NCBI GenBank assembly: GCA_017516865.1
Contig: JAFXAU010000008.1
Span: 1 to 64,000 of the forward strand
Length of the DNA: 64,000 nt
Direction: 5' to 3'
DNA from: Bacteroidales bacterium
GTDB lineage: Bacteria; Bacteroidota; Bacteroidia; Bacteroidales; UBA1715
Part shown: positions 17,182 through 28,600 of the stretch, piece by piece
Layout of the letters: every line of letters begins with the position of its first letter
How positions within the stretch are numbered: the first letter of the stretch is position 1
The notes under the pieces: generated by a model
What the model was told of the DNA's origin: nothing
The model's input: only the letters and a program-made list of their open reading frames with translations
The model's database searches: none
Position numbers and translations under genes: made by a program

Positions 17182-20100
17182 TCAAACATTTAAAATTTTT
17201 GCCAAAACATCTTGTAAATCAGCAGATTTGTATGGTTTTGACACATACGTATCGAATCCTGCGTCGAAACATTTCAATTTGGATTCGTAATTACTATACA
17301 ATGTTTGAGCAACAATAGGAATCTGCTTATCAAACTTTCTAATTTCGACAACTGCCTCGAATCCATTCATACGAGAAAGCTGGACATCAAGAAGAATGAC
17401 GTCAGGAACGTATTTTTTTTGTTTTAGGTCTTCAACAAGCGTCAGCCCATCGGTTACGCGCAAAATAGATATATGCGTCGGAGCCAAGGCTTCGGTAATC
17501 AGCGAGAAACTTTCATCGTCGGAATCGGCGACAAGAACAGTTTTAGAACTCCAATCATAACGTTCCACAGATGGTTCATTAACAATTTCTTTTTCTGCAA
17601 CCCGAATTTCATTTTCCGATGTTGGAACCTCAACGGATTCAACTAATTCAAGACGGAACTCCAAAGCGATGATTGCACCTTTCAGATCGGTTTCGTATCG
17701 AGAATACTGACGGACATTTTTCTTATTGCCATCTTTGTCGAGTATTGTAAATTGAACTATTTCAGGTATTTTCCCTTCCATAACCAATGTACGATACTGC
17801 TTGACATTCTTTTTCTCCTCGTCGAGAAGCAGTGAGCGGAACGAAACTTGATTTTCCAAAAAATCTTTATCAGAATAACCCGTTAAATCTTGAACAGACG
17901 GACTTACATATTCTATTTTTTCTGACGGAAGCATCATTTTGAACACCACATCGTCAACATTGTTTTCATACAAATCGACTTTACGTTTCAATACAATTCT
18001 ATCGTGACTGAGATTGACCGTCCTCTGTTTCAAATCTTGAATCAAATCCTCACTTTTTTGCAATTTACCCAGCAAGACAGACAATTTCTTTTCCGCTCCC
18101 TCTCGTTGGTGTTCAGCCTCGGAACGTTGACGTGTTGCCGCATCGCGTTGCAGTTTAATCTGCATATTCTGTAATTCTATCTGCTGATTCTTCTGCTGAA
18201 TGTCTTTTATACGAAGTTCAACCTGTCGTTGCAGGCGATTTCGCATGCGAATCACACGTTGCATTCTTCTCATAAAGAACACTACAACCAGCACAAGCAC
18301 GAGCAAAAATATGGCAATATAGAATGACTTCATTTCCCACAACGCCTTGGCCTTATGAATTCGCAATTCTATTTTAGAATCCGATGAATCCATAAGATGT
18401 TTCACCCAGAAAACATAATCGCCGCCAGGTAAATTAGCATAACTGACGGTGTTTTCATCTTGCAGAAGCCGCCAATCGTTCTGAAATCCATCTAATTTGT
18501 AAAGATAATCCTTCGGTCGGGTTTCATCAAAATAGAAATCCGAAAACTTTATCGTAACATCACCCTCGTCATATGGCAAATCCAAATAATAAATGCCATC
18601 TTCATATTTAAACGTATATTTCTTTTTCCCACACGCAAAAATCGAGCGACCATGTAACAGAACATCTGTCAACCGGAGTTCCTGTAACCTGTTGTCTGAC
18701 ACAAGAACAGGAACAAACAACGATTTCACGTCTCTGTCGGTTCCGACATATAACTTATTTTCATCCAAACAAAGTGCATTTCGTTGAAATTCACCTTTTG
18801 ACAGTGCTGAAACAAATACAAAATTATTCGTCGGCAAATACACATACACCGTTTTCGGTGTTACAACCAACATGGAAGAATCTACCTGTGGAACTATGCT
18901 ACAAATAGCCAATCCATTCGAAATCTGGCCATTACTCAATGCGCAAATGGTGTCCTTATCTGCATCATAATAACTCAAGCCCTGCAACGAGCCGAACCAC
19001 ACCCTACCGTCTACGTTTTGAGTAATTGTTGTCACCACGGAACTTCGCATTCCGGGATAGGCGTCGTACCTATATATTTTAGTCGTACCCGACTCCGAAA
19101 TTTTTGTAATGCCATAATACGAACCTATCCATATATTATGGTATGCATCTTCAAAAAAACACGTTGAGCCATTACACGAAATATTTAAATTTCCGTCGTC
19201 TTCGTAACCCGTATAATGTCGTATAAACTTCTTCTGTTCCTTGTTAAACACATACACACCGCTTTCATACGTTCCAATCCACACATCCTGCCGTGAGTCA
19301 ACATATATAGTAGCAATACCTTTCTCCGGACATTGAGCCAACTGCTCCTCATACTGCAACGTTCCCGATTTTACCGAATAAGCATACACACCATGATTAT
19401 ACGTTCCAATCCATAGACAATCGCCGTCGGCAAACAACGAAGTAATCACATTGTCGAACGTTTTACCTTCCAGTCCTGTATTAAAATTAAAAACTTTACG
19501 ACTACGAGTTACTCTGTCGTACATATATAATCCTGCTCCATCGGTTCCTTGAAAATTCTTTCCTCCACACTCAGCGATAGCCAGAACCTTGCAGTTGGGA
19601 ACATTTTCAATAAAATCTTTGGAATTAAAATCGACCGAATTTCCTACTTTCAAAGAAACCCCGCCAAAAGCGTGACCGACCCAAATATTTCCGAAAGAAT
19701 CAGCCAACAACGACGTACAATTGTTATTGACAAGATTTGTCATATATCTTGATAAAGCACCGTCTGTCAATGACAACTCAAAAACACCGTCGGAACGAGT
19801 TGCGAGCAACAATGTAGAATCGGTCAGTTGCATTACATCATTCACACACGGATCTTGCAGATTTTTCAACGTATACATGCGCTTCTCTCCTTTTTTGAGT
19901 ACCACTACAGAGCCATCTATAAAGCAGACGCACACCGACGAATCACGCAAAGAGCACATGGACGAAACTGATGACTTTCCATCATACATCAAGCGGAATT
20001 CAGCATTTTTCGAAATAGAAGCAACCCTTCCCTGCTTATCTCCTATCACAACATAGTCGGCACTGTTTCTTACCGCAGCCATCACAAACGACTTCGGATT

Positions 20101-20613
20101 GTCATTCAACGGAATAATCGGACGAAGCGTGTCGTCGCCTGTTGCACAATAATACAAATACTTGTCGTCGGTCAGCACAAAACAGTCGTCATCGTTTGGG
20201 AAAACCTTCAACGCAGGCTTCATATTTATAGAACCCGACGCATTGTAAAAGTGGAAATGTTCAAACGAACCTTTCACTGGATTGAATCTATCCAACCCAG
20301 CCATTGTCCCTATCCAAATCGACTGGTTTATTTCAGGAGAAACTGCATTCACAAAATTGTGAGAGATACTATTTTCCTCGCTGGCAGAAGTCTGAAACAC
20401 ACGATAATCAAAGCCATCGCAACGAACCAAGCCGTTTTCCGTTGCAAGCCACACAAAACCTTGCTCATCCTGCGAAATCTGATGAATATTTCCATTTATA
20501 AGTCCCTCGTCAACAGTAAGATGTAACATTTTAGGATTCGACGCGGCCCACGAGGGCTGTACTGCGGCAAACCCTATACATAAACATACTATGACTATGA
20601 TCAAAAACATCAT
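17182..20613 (-). CDS. Propeller sensor with PAS and receiver domains but no histidine kinase
   Basis: 1143 residues. Signal peptide (~1-23); about 14 two-component-regulator propeller repeats (~28-670; FVWLATENGLVR, NIWVGHAFGGVSL, DVWIGTYESGVYV); a Y_Y_Y domain (~675-750; YLYKLDGFQNDWRLL); one membrane span (~762-785); a long coiled coil (~795-890); a PAS domain (~890-1000; YVSPSVQDLTGYSDKDF); and a receiver domain (1024-1143) with phospho-acceptor Asp1076, Thr1104 and Lys1126. Ordinary hybrid two-component systems continue into a His kinase, a receiver and an AraC domain. Here no H-box, no ATPase and no DNA-binding region exist, and the ORF is intact. It overlaps the DUF2027 gene by 4 bases and precedes susC, so it may signal glycan availability through an unknown kinase or partner. 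Confidence 0.9.
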   Translation of the reverse strand: MMFLIIVIVCLCIGFAAVQPSWAASNPKMLHLTVDEGLINGNIHQISQDEQGFVWLATENGLVRCDGFDYRVFQTSASEENSISHNFVNAVSPEINQSIWIGTMAGLDRFNPVKGSFEHFHFYNASGSINMKPALKVFPNDDDCFVLTDDKYLYYCATGDDTLRPIIPLNDNPKSFVMAAVRNSADYVVIGDKQGRVASISKNAEFRLMYDGKSSVSSMCSLRDSSVCVCFIDGSVVVLKKGEKRMYTLKNLQDPCVNDVMQLTDSTLLLATRSDGVFELSLTDGALSRYMTNLVNNNCTSLLADSFGNIWVGHAFGGVSLKVGNSVDFNSKDFIENVPNCKVLAIAECGGKNFQGTDGAGLYMYDRVTRSRKVFNFNTGLEGKTFDNVITSLFADGDCLWIGTYNHGVYAYSVKSGTLQYEEQLAQCPEKGIATIYVDSRQDVWIGTYESGVYVFNKEQKKFIRHYTGYEDDGNLNISCNGSTCFFEDAYHNIWIGSYYGITKISESGTTKIYRYDAYPGMRSSVVTTITQNVDGRVWFGSLQGLSYYDADKDTICALSNGQISNGLAICSIVPQVDSSMLVVTPKTVYVYLPTNNFVFVSALSKGEFQRNALCLDENKLYVGTDRDVKSLFVPVLVSDNRLQELRLTDVLLHGRSIFACGKKKYTFKYEDGIYYLDLPYDEGDVTIKFSDFYFDETRPKDYLYKLDGFQNDWRLLQDENTVSYANLPGGDYVFWVKHLMDSSDSKIELRIHKAKALWEMKSFYIAIFLLVLVLVVVFFMRRMQRVIRMRNRLQRQVELRIKDIQQKNQQIELQNMQIKLQRDAATRQRSEAEHQREGAEKKLSVLLGKLQKSEDLIQDLKQRTVNLSHDRIVLKRKVDLYENNVDDVVFKMMLPSEKIEYVSPSVQDLTGYSDKDFLENQVSFRSLLLDEEKKNVKQYRTLVMEGKIPEIVQFTILDKDGNKKNVRQYSRYETDLKGAIIALEFRLELVESVEVPTSENEIRVAEKEIVNEPSVERYDWSSKTVLVADSDDESFSLITEALAPTHISILRVTDGLTLVEDLKQKKYVPDVILLDVQLSRMNGFEAVVEIRKFDKQIPIVAQTLYSNYESKLKCFDAGFDTYVSKPYKSADLQDVLAKILNV

Positions 20614-21656
20614 CTATACACTTTTCGCAAATATACCAATGTTGCCCCAAACTTATACTTTTGGAACGACGCATCTTGATAATAATACTGTGGATAGTCC
20701 CTATCTAAACACCCTCTAATTTTCGCCTTGAGAATGCCATTTCCGACACCATGAATAAACACTATTTTTTCAATTCCGTCCTTCACTGCCTTTGTCAACT
20801 CGCGTTCAAACGTTTTTACTTGCAAGTCGAGTTTTTCGGCAGGCGACATTGTTTCTTCATTATCAACCAGTTCGCCAATATGTAAATCTACTTCTCGTAC
20901 CGATTCCTCATTTTTCTTAACCTGCGGTTTCGGATTTCCCTCAGATTTTTGTTTTTCGACCATTGCCTCGCGAATTTCTTCGACATTGACTTGCCGCAAC
21001 TGCTCACGTTGTTGCTCTTTCACAACTTTTTCAGCATCGTACAAATCAATCACATACGCGTCTTCGTCAAAAAAATCATTCACTACAAACACGCCTGGTT
21101 TGTAAAACTTGACAGGATTAATCGCCACCTCCGCATCAAAAACAGACTGCGAAGCGTAAGGTTTATTTTTATATAAAATACCTTGTAACTGCACTTTCGA
21201 CAATTTCGAAATTGCATCATACGACAAATCAGCCACTTTGATTTTTGCATTTGCTTCCAACATTCCCGAAGCAATACATTTCGACAATTCTTCCGACGGA
21301 GTGTACAATACATATAATAAATTATAGTTGCAGTCATTTATCAGATATGTCTCGAAAACTGCAGAATCTTTTGCATTTCTAACAAAAGCGACAAAAAGAT
21401 GCGGATTGTCGTTACCTTCTATTTCCTCATCTTCGACTTCTTCAACTGTTTCCGTAAAACTCTGCGTAGTTTTCGCAACGGTTTCTTTTTTCGGAGTATT
21501 CGGTCGTTCCACCAAAACCAACTCCTGTACACGAACTGGCATATCGAACCCAGATTCATCATGAATTTCCACAAGATTTTCGTTCAGAACCTTTGTCACC
21601 GTTCCGCCTCCAACCGCATTCAGATAACGAACTATATCTCCTACTTGCAATTTCAT
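20610..21656 (-). CDS. DUF2027 and Smr domain protein
   Basis: 348 residues, cytoplasmic. The N-terminus (MKLQVGDIVRYLNAVGGGTV) and middle beta-rich region match the Bacteroidota DUF2027 family. The C-terminal ~85 residues are an Smr domain with the DLHIG motif and the HGVGNG loop, a nuclease-like fold found in MutS2 and in proteins that act on RNA or branched DNA. A charged, Gln/Glu-rich linker (~205-255) joins them. It may act on nucleic acid, but no specific role is known. First gene of a two-gene unit with the sensor, transcribed divergently from queA. Confidence 0.85.
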   Translation of the reverse strand: MKLQVGDIVRYLNAVGGGTVTKVLNENLVEIHDESGFDMPVRVQELVLVERPNTPKKETVAKTTQSFTETVEEVEDEEIEGNDNPHLFVAFVRNAKDSAVFETYLINDCNYNLLYVLYTPSEELSKCIASGMLEANAKIKVADLSYDAISKLSKVQLQGILYKNKPYASQSVFDAEVAINPVKFYKPGVFVVNDFFDEDAYVIDLYDAEKVVKEQQREQLRQVNVEEIREAMVEKQKSEGNPKPQVKKNEESVREVDLHIGELVDNEETMSPAEKLDLQVKTFERELTKAVKDGIEKIVFIHGVGNGILKAKIRGCLDRDYPQYYYQDASFQKYKFGATLVYLRKVYR

Positions 21657-21678
21657 AGCCTACCATTTTTTTAGAACT

Positions 21679-21696
21679 CAAAAGTACGTACTTTTG
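21679..21696. promoter_or_regulatory. Perfect 18-bp palindrome made of two divergent -7 boxes
   Basis: CAAAAGTACGTACTTTTG is perfectly symmetric. Its right half contains TACTTTTG (21689-21696, plus strand) and its left half the same box on the minus strand (21679-21686), each a TAnnTTTG match. It lies between the divergent DUF2027 and queA genes, so it may be a face-to-face promoter or an operator. No clear -33 box is seen on either side. Confidence 0.55.
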
Positions 21697-21713
21697 TCAA
21701 AATTTCGTAGAAA

Positions 21714-22919
21714 ATGTTGCCAAAGAATTTATCCACAAAAATATCGGATTTTTCGTACACTCTTCCCGATGACAGGATTGCCAAGTATCCGCTGCAAGAC
21801 CGCGATGCGTCAAAATTGTTAGTTTACAAAAAAGGAGAAATTATTGACGAAAAATTTACAAACTGTCCGAATTATCTTCCAGAACAATCACTTGTGATTT
21901 TCAACGACACACGTGTGATTCATGCACGAATCATCATGCAGAAAGCCACAGGCGCACGAATCGAGATTTTATGTTTAGAGCCTAATTTTCCTGCCGACTA
22001 TGAACAAAATTTTGCCCAGACAAATCACTGTTCGTGGAAATGCGTAGTGGGAAACGCAAAAAAATGGAAAGACGGTGTTTTGACCGCGACCATCGGGAAT
22101 GAAGAAAAAATTCATTTTTCGGCAGAAAAGAAAGAACAAACGGACGACGGCTTTATTGTTGAATTCCAATGGGATAACGGGCAAACATTTGCCGAAATTC
22201 TCGAAACGATAGGAAAAATTCCAATTCCACCATATTTGAACCGCGAAAGCGAAGAAAACGACAGCGTCCGCTATCAGACAATTTTTGCAGAACGAAACGG
22301 TTCGGTAGCCGCCCCGACTGCCGGACTCCATTTCACGCCATACGTTATTGACTCTTTAACGAAACACAACATTGAAATTGACAAAGTTACCTTGCACGTT
22401 GGTGCGGGAACATTCAAACCAGTAAAAACAGAACAATACACCGACCACGTGATGCATCAAGAATTATGCATTGTAAAAAAAACGCTCGTAGAAAATATTT
22501 TACGTCATTTACCAAACATCACAGCAGTCGGGACCACATCGGTGCGGACGCTTGAATCGCTCTATTGGTTTGGTGTGAAATTATGTTGTAAAAAGACCGA
22601 CTTGTCAACGCTAACGCAATGGGAAGCATACGAACTCGCCCAAAATATTTCCGCACAAGAATCATTGGAAGCCATTGTTGCATACATGGAAAACAACCAT
22701 TTGAACGAAATACAATACCACACGCAGATTATGATTACGCCTGCCTATAAATTTCGTCTGGTACAATCAATGTTCACGAATTTCCATCAGCCACAAAGTA
22801 CATTATTATTATTAATCAGTGCATTTATTGGCGACGCATGGCATTCCATATACGACCATGCACTTGCCAACGGCTATCGATTCCTAAGCTACGGTGACAG
22901 TTCGCTACTAATGCCGTAA
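21714..22919 (+). CDS. queA: S-adenosylmethionine:tRNA ribosyltransferase-isomerase QueA
   Basis: 401 residues, somewhat longer than the E. coli enzyme. It transfers the ribosyl part of SAM to preQ1 in tRNA, making epoxyqueuosine in the queuosine pathway. Family motifs: FSYTLPDDRIAKYPLQDRDASKLL near the N-terminus, NDTRVIHAR, and in the second half GSVAAPTAGLHFT, LHVGAGTFKPV and a C-terminal QPQSTLLLLISAFIG. Cytoplasmic. Tgt, which inserts preQ1 one step earlier, is at 53860 in the same window but not in the same operon. Confidence 0.95.
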   Translation: MLPKNLSTKISDFSYTLPDDRIAKYPLQDRDASKLLVYKKGEIIDEKFTNCPNYLPEQSLVIFNDTRVIHARIIMQKATGARIEILCLEPNFPADYEQNFAQTNHCSWKCVVGNAKKWKDGVLTATIGNEEKIHFSAEKKEQTDDGFIVEFQWDNGQTFAEILETIGKIPIPPYLNRESEENDSVRYQTIFAERNGSVAAPTAGLHFTPYVIDSLTKHNIEIDKVTLHVGAGTFKPVKTEQYTDHVMHQELCIVKKTLVENILRHLPNITAVGTTSVRTLESLYWFGVKLCCKKTDLSTLTQWEAYELAQNISAQESLEAIVAYMENNHLNEIQYHTQIMITPAYKFRLVQSMFTNFHQPQSTLLLLISAFIGDAWHSIYDHALANGYRFLSYGDSSLLMP

Positions 22920-23029
22920 AACCAAACATTTGTCACAATTCTTCACCTCGTAACATTTACATTTTCTTACAAAGCGAAAATCTCATTTTATAATTTTAAC
23001 ACATCTCTCTTAATTCTTAATTAAAAACA

Positions 23030-23037
23030 TATCTTTG
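23030..23037 (+). promoter_or_regulatory. Putative -7 box ahead of tyrS
   Basis: TATCTTTG fits TAnnTTTG and lies 16 bases before the tyrS start. No convincing TTG box was found at the usual distance, so support is partial. Confidence 0.4.
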
Positions 23038-23053
23038 CAAAAATTTTGAAGCG

Positions 23054-24346
23054 ATGAACTTTATTGAAGAATTAAAGTGGAGGGGCATGCTCCAAGACAT
23101 CATGCCAGGAACTGAGGAACAACTTCAGAAAGAAATGACGACTGCATATTTGGGAATTGACCCAACAGCAGATTCTTTACATATTGGTCACTTGTGCGGA
23201 GTGATGATGCTTCGACATTTTCAACGATGCGGTCACAAGCCTATCGCATTGCTTGGCGGTGCAACCGGAATGATCGGCGACCCTTCAGGAAAATCGGCTG
23301 AGCGTAATTTGCTTGACGAAGAAACTTTGAACCACAATGTGGCTTGCATAAAAAAACAGTTGGAACATTTCTTGAATTTCAACAGCACTGAGCCGAATGC
23401 TGCCGAATTGGTCAACAATTACGAATGGATGAAGAACTACACATTCCTCGATTTTGCCCGAAACGTCGGTAAGTTGATTACGGTAAACTACATGATGGCG
23501 AAGGATTCCGTGAAGAAACGTTTCAATGGCGAGTATTCCAATGGAATGAGTTTCACAGAGTTTACGTACCAATTGCTTCAAGGCTACGATTTTGTGTATT
23601 TGAATGAACACAAGAATTGCAAATTGCAAATGGGCGGTTCCGACCAATGGGGAAACATCACCACTGGAACAGAATTGATTCGCCGTATGACGGGCAGAGA
23701 AGCATTTGCACTCACTTGTCCGCTTATCACCAAAGCCGACGGCACAAAATTCGGTAAGACAGAAAGCGGGAACGTTTGGTTAGACCGCCGTTACACGTCA
23801 CCTTACGAATTTTACCAATTCTGGCTCAACGTGAGCGACGAAGACGCAAAACGCTATATCAAAATCTTCACAATGCTCTCGAAAGAAGAAATTGAATCCT
23901 TGATTGCAGAACACGAACAAGCGCCTCATTTGCGTGCATTGCAAAAACGTTTGGCTCAAGAAGTTACAATAATGGTTCATAGCAAGGAAGACTACGAAAA
24001 AGCTGTTGACGCATCGAATATTTTGTTCGGAAATGCAACAAGTGAATCGTTGCAAAAACTTGACAAAGATACGTTCTTGTCTGTTTTCAAAGGCGTGCCA
24101 TTATTCCAATTACCGAAAAGCGAAATCGAAGCAGGAATGCCGATTTTGACGTTGCTTGCAGAGAAAACAAATATTTTCCCAAGCAAGGGCGAGGCACGAA
24201 AAATGATTCAAGGCGGCGGTGTGAGTATGAACAAATCAAAAATTGAATCTGTTGATTTTCAAGTATCTGCCGATGCAATTTTGAATGGTTCGTACATTCT
24301 TCTTCAAAGAGGTAAAAAGAATTATTATATCGTAGAGGTCAAATAA
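23054..24346 (+). CDS. tyrS: Tyrosyl-tRNA synthetase
   Basis: 430 residues, class I aminoacyl-tRNA synthetase charging tRNA-Tyr. The HIGH motif is at residues 43-46 (LHIGHLCG). The KMSKS-equivalent KFGKT is near 232-236, and the substrate-binding [10 protein letters not shown] is also present. The C-terminal ~70 residues form the S4-like RNA-binding domain ([16 protein letters not shown]). Length and motif order are normal. The DEAD-box helicase starts 9 bases downstream and is likely co-transcribed. Confidence 0.97.
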   Translation: MNFIEELKWRGMLQDIMPGTEEQLQKEMTTAYLGIDPTADSLHIGHLCGVMMLRHFQRCGHKPIALLGGATGMIGDPSGKSAERNLLDEETLNHNVACIKKQLEHFLNFNSTEPNAAELVNNYEWMKNYTFLDFARNVGKLITVNYMMAKDSVKKRFNGEYSNGMSFTEFTYQLLQGYDFVYLNEHKNCKLQMGGSDQWGNITTGTELIRRMTGREAFALTCPLITKADGTKFGKTESGNVWLDRRYTSPYEFYQFWLNVSDEDAKRYIKIFTMLSKEEIESLIAEHEQAPHLRALQKRLAQEVTIMVHSKEDYEKAVDASNILFGNATSESLQKLDKDTFLSVFKGVPLFQLPKSEIEAGMPILTLLAEKTNIFPSKGEARKMIQGGGVSMNKSKIESVDFQVSADAILNGSYILLQRGKKNYYIVEVK

Positions 24347-24355
24347 TCCTATTGA

Positions 24356-25624
24356 ATGACATTTGACGAGTTCAATATAGACGAGACGCTTCTTGATGCA
24401 ATTTCGTACATGCATTTCGAAAAAGCGTCTCCCATACAAGAAAAGGCAATTCCCGTTGCTTTGGAAGGTCGTGACGTATTGGCGTGCGCCCAGACAGGAA
24501 CAGGGAAAACTGCCACGTTTCTGCTTCCAATTTTGCAAGATTTAGTGAAAAACGGAGCACACGGCACAACATCGTTGGTAATTGTCCCCACACGTGAACT
24601 CGCAATTCAAATAGACCAAGAATTACAAGGTTTTTCGTATTTTACAAATACAAATAGCAAAGCTGTTTATGGTGGAGACAAAGGGAAAGATTGGGACGAA
24701 CAAAAAAAAGCGTTTACCGAGGGGACAAATGTCATTATAGCTACGCCAGGTCGCCTCATTGCACATTTGCGGTTGGGCTACGTAAATTTCCGACATTTGC
24801 GTCATCTTGTTCTCGACGAAGCCGACAGAATGCTCGACATGGGTTTTATTGACGATATACGTCAGATACTGTCGTACGTGCCTGCAAAACGCCAGACCAT
24901 GATGTTCAGTGCAACTATGGCTCCGGAAATTCAGAAATTGGCAAAAACAATACTGAACAATCCCGAAACAATTCAAATTGCAATTGCAAAACCAGCCGAA
25001 GGTGTTACACAATCGGCTTATATGGCTCATCCACATCAAAAGATAGGACTGATTACACATATTTTAGCACAACATCCCGATTTTGAAAGTGTTCTTATTT
25101 TCACTTCGACCAAAAAGAACATTTCTTCGATTGTTTCTGCTATTAAACGGGCGATTCGGGGAATTCAAGTTGAAGGAATTTCTTCGGATTTTGAACAGAA
25201 CGACCGCGAAGAAGTTCTGCTTCGTTTTCGTGCTAAGCAAACAAAAGTGTTGGTGGCTACCGACGTGTTGAGTCGTGGAATTGACATAAAAGGCATCAAT
25301 TTGGTGATAAACTTCGATGTTCCCCGCGATGCTGCAGATTACGTACACCGTGTCGGTCGTACGGCCCGTGCCGATGCAAAAGGCGAAGCAATCACCTTTA
25401 TCAGCGAATCGGACATACCACGATTTGTACGCATTGAAACATTGATAGAACGTTCTGTTGACAAACTGCCGTTACCACCAGAATTGGGTGAAGCACCCGA
25501 ATGGAAAGTTGTGGAACGGAAACCTCGAAAGAAAAAGTTCTACGGCAAAGGCAATCGGAACAAAAAATCCAGTGGAAACCACAAACCATTTTTCCGCAAG
25601 AAAAAACAAAACACGGAGAAGTAA
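24356..25624 (+). CDS. DEAD-box ATP-dependent RNA helicase, RhlE-like
   Basis: 422 residues. Q-motif region at the N-terminus (ASPIQEKAIP), Walker A AQTGTGKT (45-52), PTRELA, the DEAD box at 154-157, SAT, and in the second domain VLVATDVLSRGIDIKGI and HRVGRTAR. The Lys/Arg/Asn-rich C-terminal tail (~385-422) probably binds RNA. Such proteins unwind RNA in ribosome assembly, RNA decay or cold adaptation; the precise role is not shown. It follows tyrS by 9 bases and ends 64 bases before the convergent GH74 gene. Confidence 0.95.
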   Translation: MTFDEFNIDETLLDAISYMHFEKASPIQEKAIPVALEGRDVLACAQTGTGKTATFLLPILQDLVKNGAHGTTSLVIVPTRELAIQIDQELQGFSYFTNTNSKAVYGGDKGKDWDEQKKAFTEGTNVIIATPGRLIAHLRLGYVNFRHLRHLVLDEADRMLDMGFIDDIRQILSYVPAKRQTMMFSATMAPEIQKLAKTILNNPETIQIAIAKPAEGVTQSAYMAHPHQKIGLITHILAQHPDFESVLIFTSTKKNISSIVSAIKRAIRGIQVEGISSDFEQNDREEVLLRFRAKQTKVLVATDVLSRGIDIKGINLVINFDVPRDAADYVHRVGRTARADAKGEAITFISESDIPRFVRIETLIERSVDKLPLPPELGEAPEWKVVERKPRKKKFYGKGNRNKKSSGNHKPFFRKKKQNTEK

Positions 25625-25688
25625 GAGATTGTTTTTATCGGTTCTCCTTCAAATATACTATCAATTAAATTATTTTGATACCAACTAA

Positions 25689-28600
25689 TTACCACTCTAC
25701 CGTGGTATCAGCAGAGACATTGATGAAATAAGCCTTCCCTGACTCTAACTCTGTTATTGGAGAATCAGTCAAATCCTTGACTTGTGTTACAGAAGACGGC
25801 AAATCAGAGACTGCCTTCGACGTTTTTTGCGGCACGCCGACCAAATTCCAACCTGAGTGTAATTGAGTAATGTAATGCTCAAGCGGCGTACCCTCCACCG
25901 TCAATTGACTTGCTTCGTTAATATAGACAAGGTATCCTTCTCCTGCCTGTATCGTCGTTAAACTCTGCAAATGTAAGTCATTCCACGTATAATAAAAGCC
26001 GTCAAGATTTTTTATAATTGAAAAATCAACGGTTAGCACAGACATAACTTTATTATCGTCCGGTTCCACATACAACGAAATTAGATTCCAACCTTTCTGT
26101 AGCAAAATTGTCTGTGTTTCAATTTTTCGAACAACAGATACGGATATTTCCACCAGCTCACTTTCGCAACCAAGAATAGTTTGCGAAACGTAAAACACAT
26201 ACTCATCAACGTGGTCGGTCTGAGGCACTGGTGCCGATGTCAAAAGTTGTTTTTCGGCATCGTACCATCGTAAATTTTCTCCTTCCGCCGTCAGTGCAAT
26301 TGACTCATCTCCGACGTTATATGTTATCTGTGTGGTAGTTTGTGGGACATCGGTGCCTATCGTCTCAAATGTTCCAGAGAGAAAATCCGAGAAATTTCCC
26401 GCCTCGTCGTATGCCCGCACACGGACAACATATTCCGAACGGCACGCCAAATCCTCCACCGCAAACGATGTTTCCGTAGTTGTATATGTTTCATCACCAA
26501 CATACACTTCGTAACCTACAACGCCAACATTGTCAGTTGCCTGAGTCCATTCAACCGTAAAAGCATTTTGTACGATATTTCTGGCTATTAACTCTCCCGT
26601 CATCACAGGACTTTCCGAGTCGGTAACCTTGTCAACTACACCGCAAATCACACCACGGCCGACAGTACTCATAAACACGGTGCCGTACACCGCCATATCG
26701 CCCATCACAAATTGTCCGTTACCCGGTCCGCCAAACTGATGCAAGTCATCATTTATGCGAACCCAAGAACTACCAGCGTCGTCGCTTCTAAACAATCCTG
26801 TAACCCCCGAAACCGTTCCCCATATATACACGGCAGGAAACGTTTTTCCTTCGGCTGCTTTACCAAAACCAACCGCATCGCACGACGCCACACTTGACAA
26901 TTTAGAGAAACTCGTTGCCGAGTTGGTGGAACGATACAAACCATTCGAGCCGCACGGAGCCCATATATCGCCTTCGACACCCGGAACCGCCCTCATTTTG
27001 TAATAACTCGTATAGCCCGTAGAACCTTTTGCCGAGAAATTCCTTCCTCCGTCGGTGGAAACATACACGGTATTGCCGTTCGTAATATAAAATTTATTGG
27101 AATTTGCTCCGTCAGCGACGGGATAAGCACCATTTATGGAAATACCGTTGCACTGTGTCCACGAAGTTCCCCTGTTCGTAGAATAATACACGGTGCTACC
27201 CGTTCCGTCATACGAATATCCATTATAACTATTCGGACAATGAAGAATTATGGAGCCGTTTGCCGAAACCGCCACATGTCCGCTTCCTTCTTTTCCTCCC
27301 GAACAGTAATTCCACGTTCTTCCCTTGTCGGTTGAATACTGAACAAACGACGACTTGCTCCCCGCACGCACCACCAACGAACCGTCAACCGAAGCTGCTA
27401 TGCCGTGGGTCGTTCCCATTTCGGGCGTATGAACCGTTGACGGATACACATCGTACGAGCCATCCTGAGCCATATACAAACCGCCATCGTAGTCACCCAC
27501 CACGGTAATGACTTGTCCCGAAGGCAAACTCACCATATCCAAAGGAACGGTTTCTTCCAAACCCTTCACCATAAATTTCAAATCAAACGTGTTTGTGCTG
27601 AGATTATCGGACATAAACAAACCATTTCCCGAAATAAAGAAACATCTTTTCGAATCGAAAGGATCCAAAGTAGCACAGCCAGTCCAGTGCATTGCGTGGT
27701 CTTTCACCCAAGGAACGGAATTGGCGTCAAAAGTGACTTTACAATTCGAAAACATTGCATTCCACGAAGAACCGAGATTGTCGCTCACAAAAATTTCGTC
27801 GCCCCACGTCGCCGTCTGCCAATCACATCTGCCGTCCCACGACTGCATTTTGTAACAACCGACGCTCGTTACGACGATTCTATTTCCTACAATTGAAATA
27901 CCTCCATAATTGTAATCCGAAGTATTGTTCGACGGAGAAATATTCGTCCACGAACCATTGTACTTATACACATAACCTCCCGCCGAGCCGATTCCCGGAC
28001 CTGCACCATTGGCATACGTCACGAAAAGCGTACCATTTTTCATTGCACAACGATGTGGAATGTACTGCGTCGGCTGTCCCGACACCGCCGACCACGAATT
28101 TCCCCCGTTGGTCGAGACATAAATGGAATTGCCCGTTTGCGCTGTTCCAACGTATATTTTTTGCGTCACGCCATTCGAAACGCTCGAAGATTCGTCAAAT
28201 TGCACAAAATTGATTCCTACACCGTTGCTTGTAGTTGTCACAGGAAAACTCACACTATTCCACGTACGTCCGCCATCGGTCGATTTGAAAAGGCCATTTG
28301 AGCGTGTTCCGCAATAAATCACGTTGCTATTTTTAGGGTCAACAGCCAAACGCTCGCCCATCTGACGACCATCGCCGTTTCCGTGTGCCTTGAATTTCGA
28401 CGTGACATCAATAACCGTAAAGGTCTCACCATAATCATCAGAAATCAAAATGGCAGTTTTTCCGTTGCTATAATACGACGTTCCCACCAAAGCATACAAC
28501 ATTTCTGGTTTCTGCGGGTCAACGGCAATCGCCTCAACGCCGTACAAACCTTGGTCGGCTACAGAAATAAAGTCCGTCAACGGTTTCCACGATTTTGTAG

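Noticed and set aside
25625-25688. Weak inverted repeat between the helicase and GH74 genes.
   Set aside because: Short stem with a long loop and no T run.
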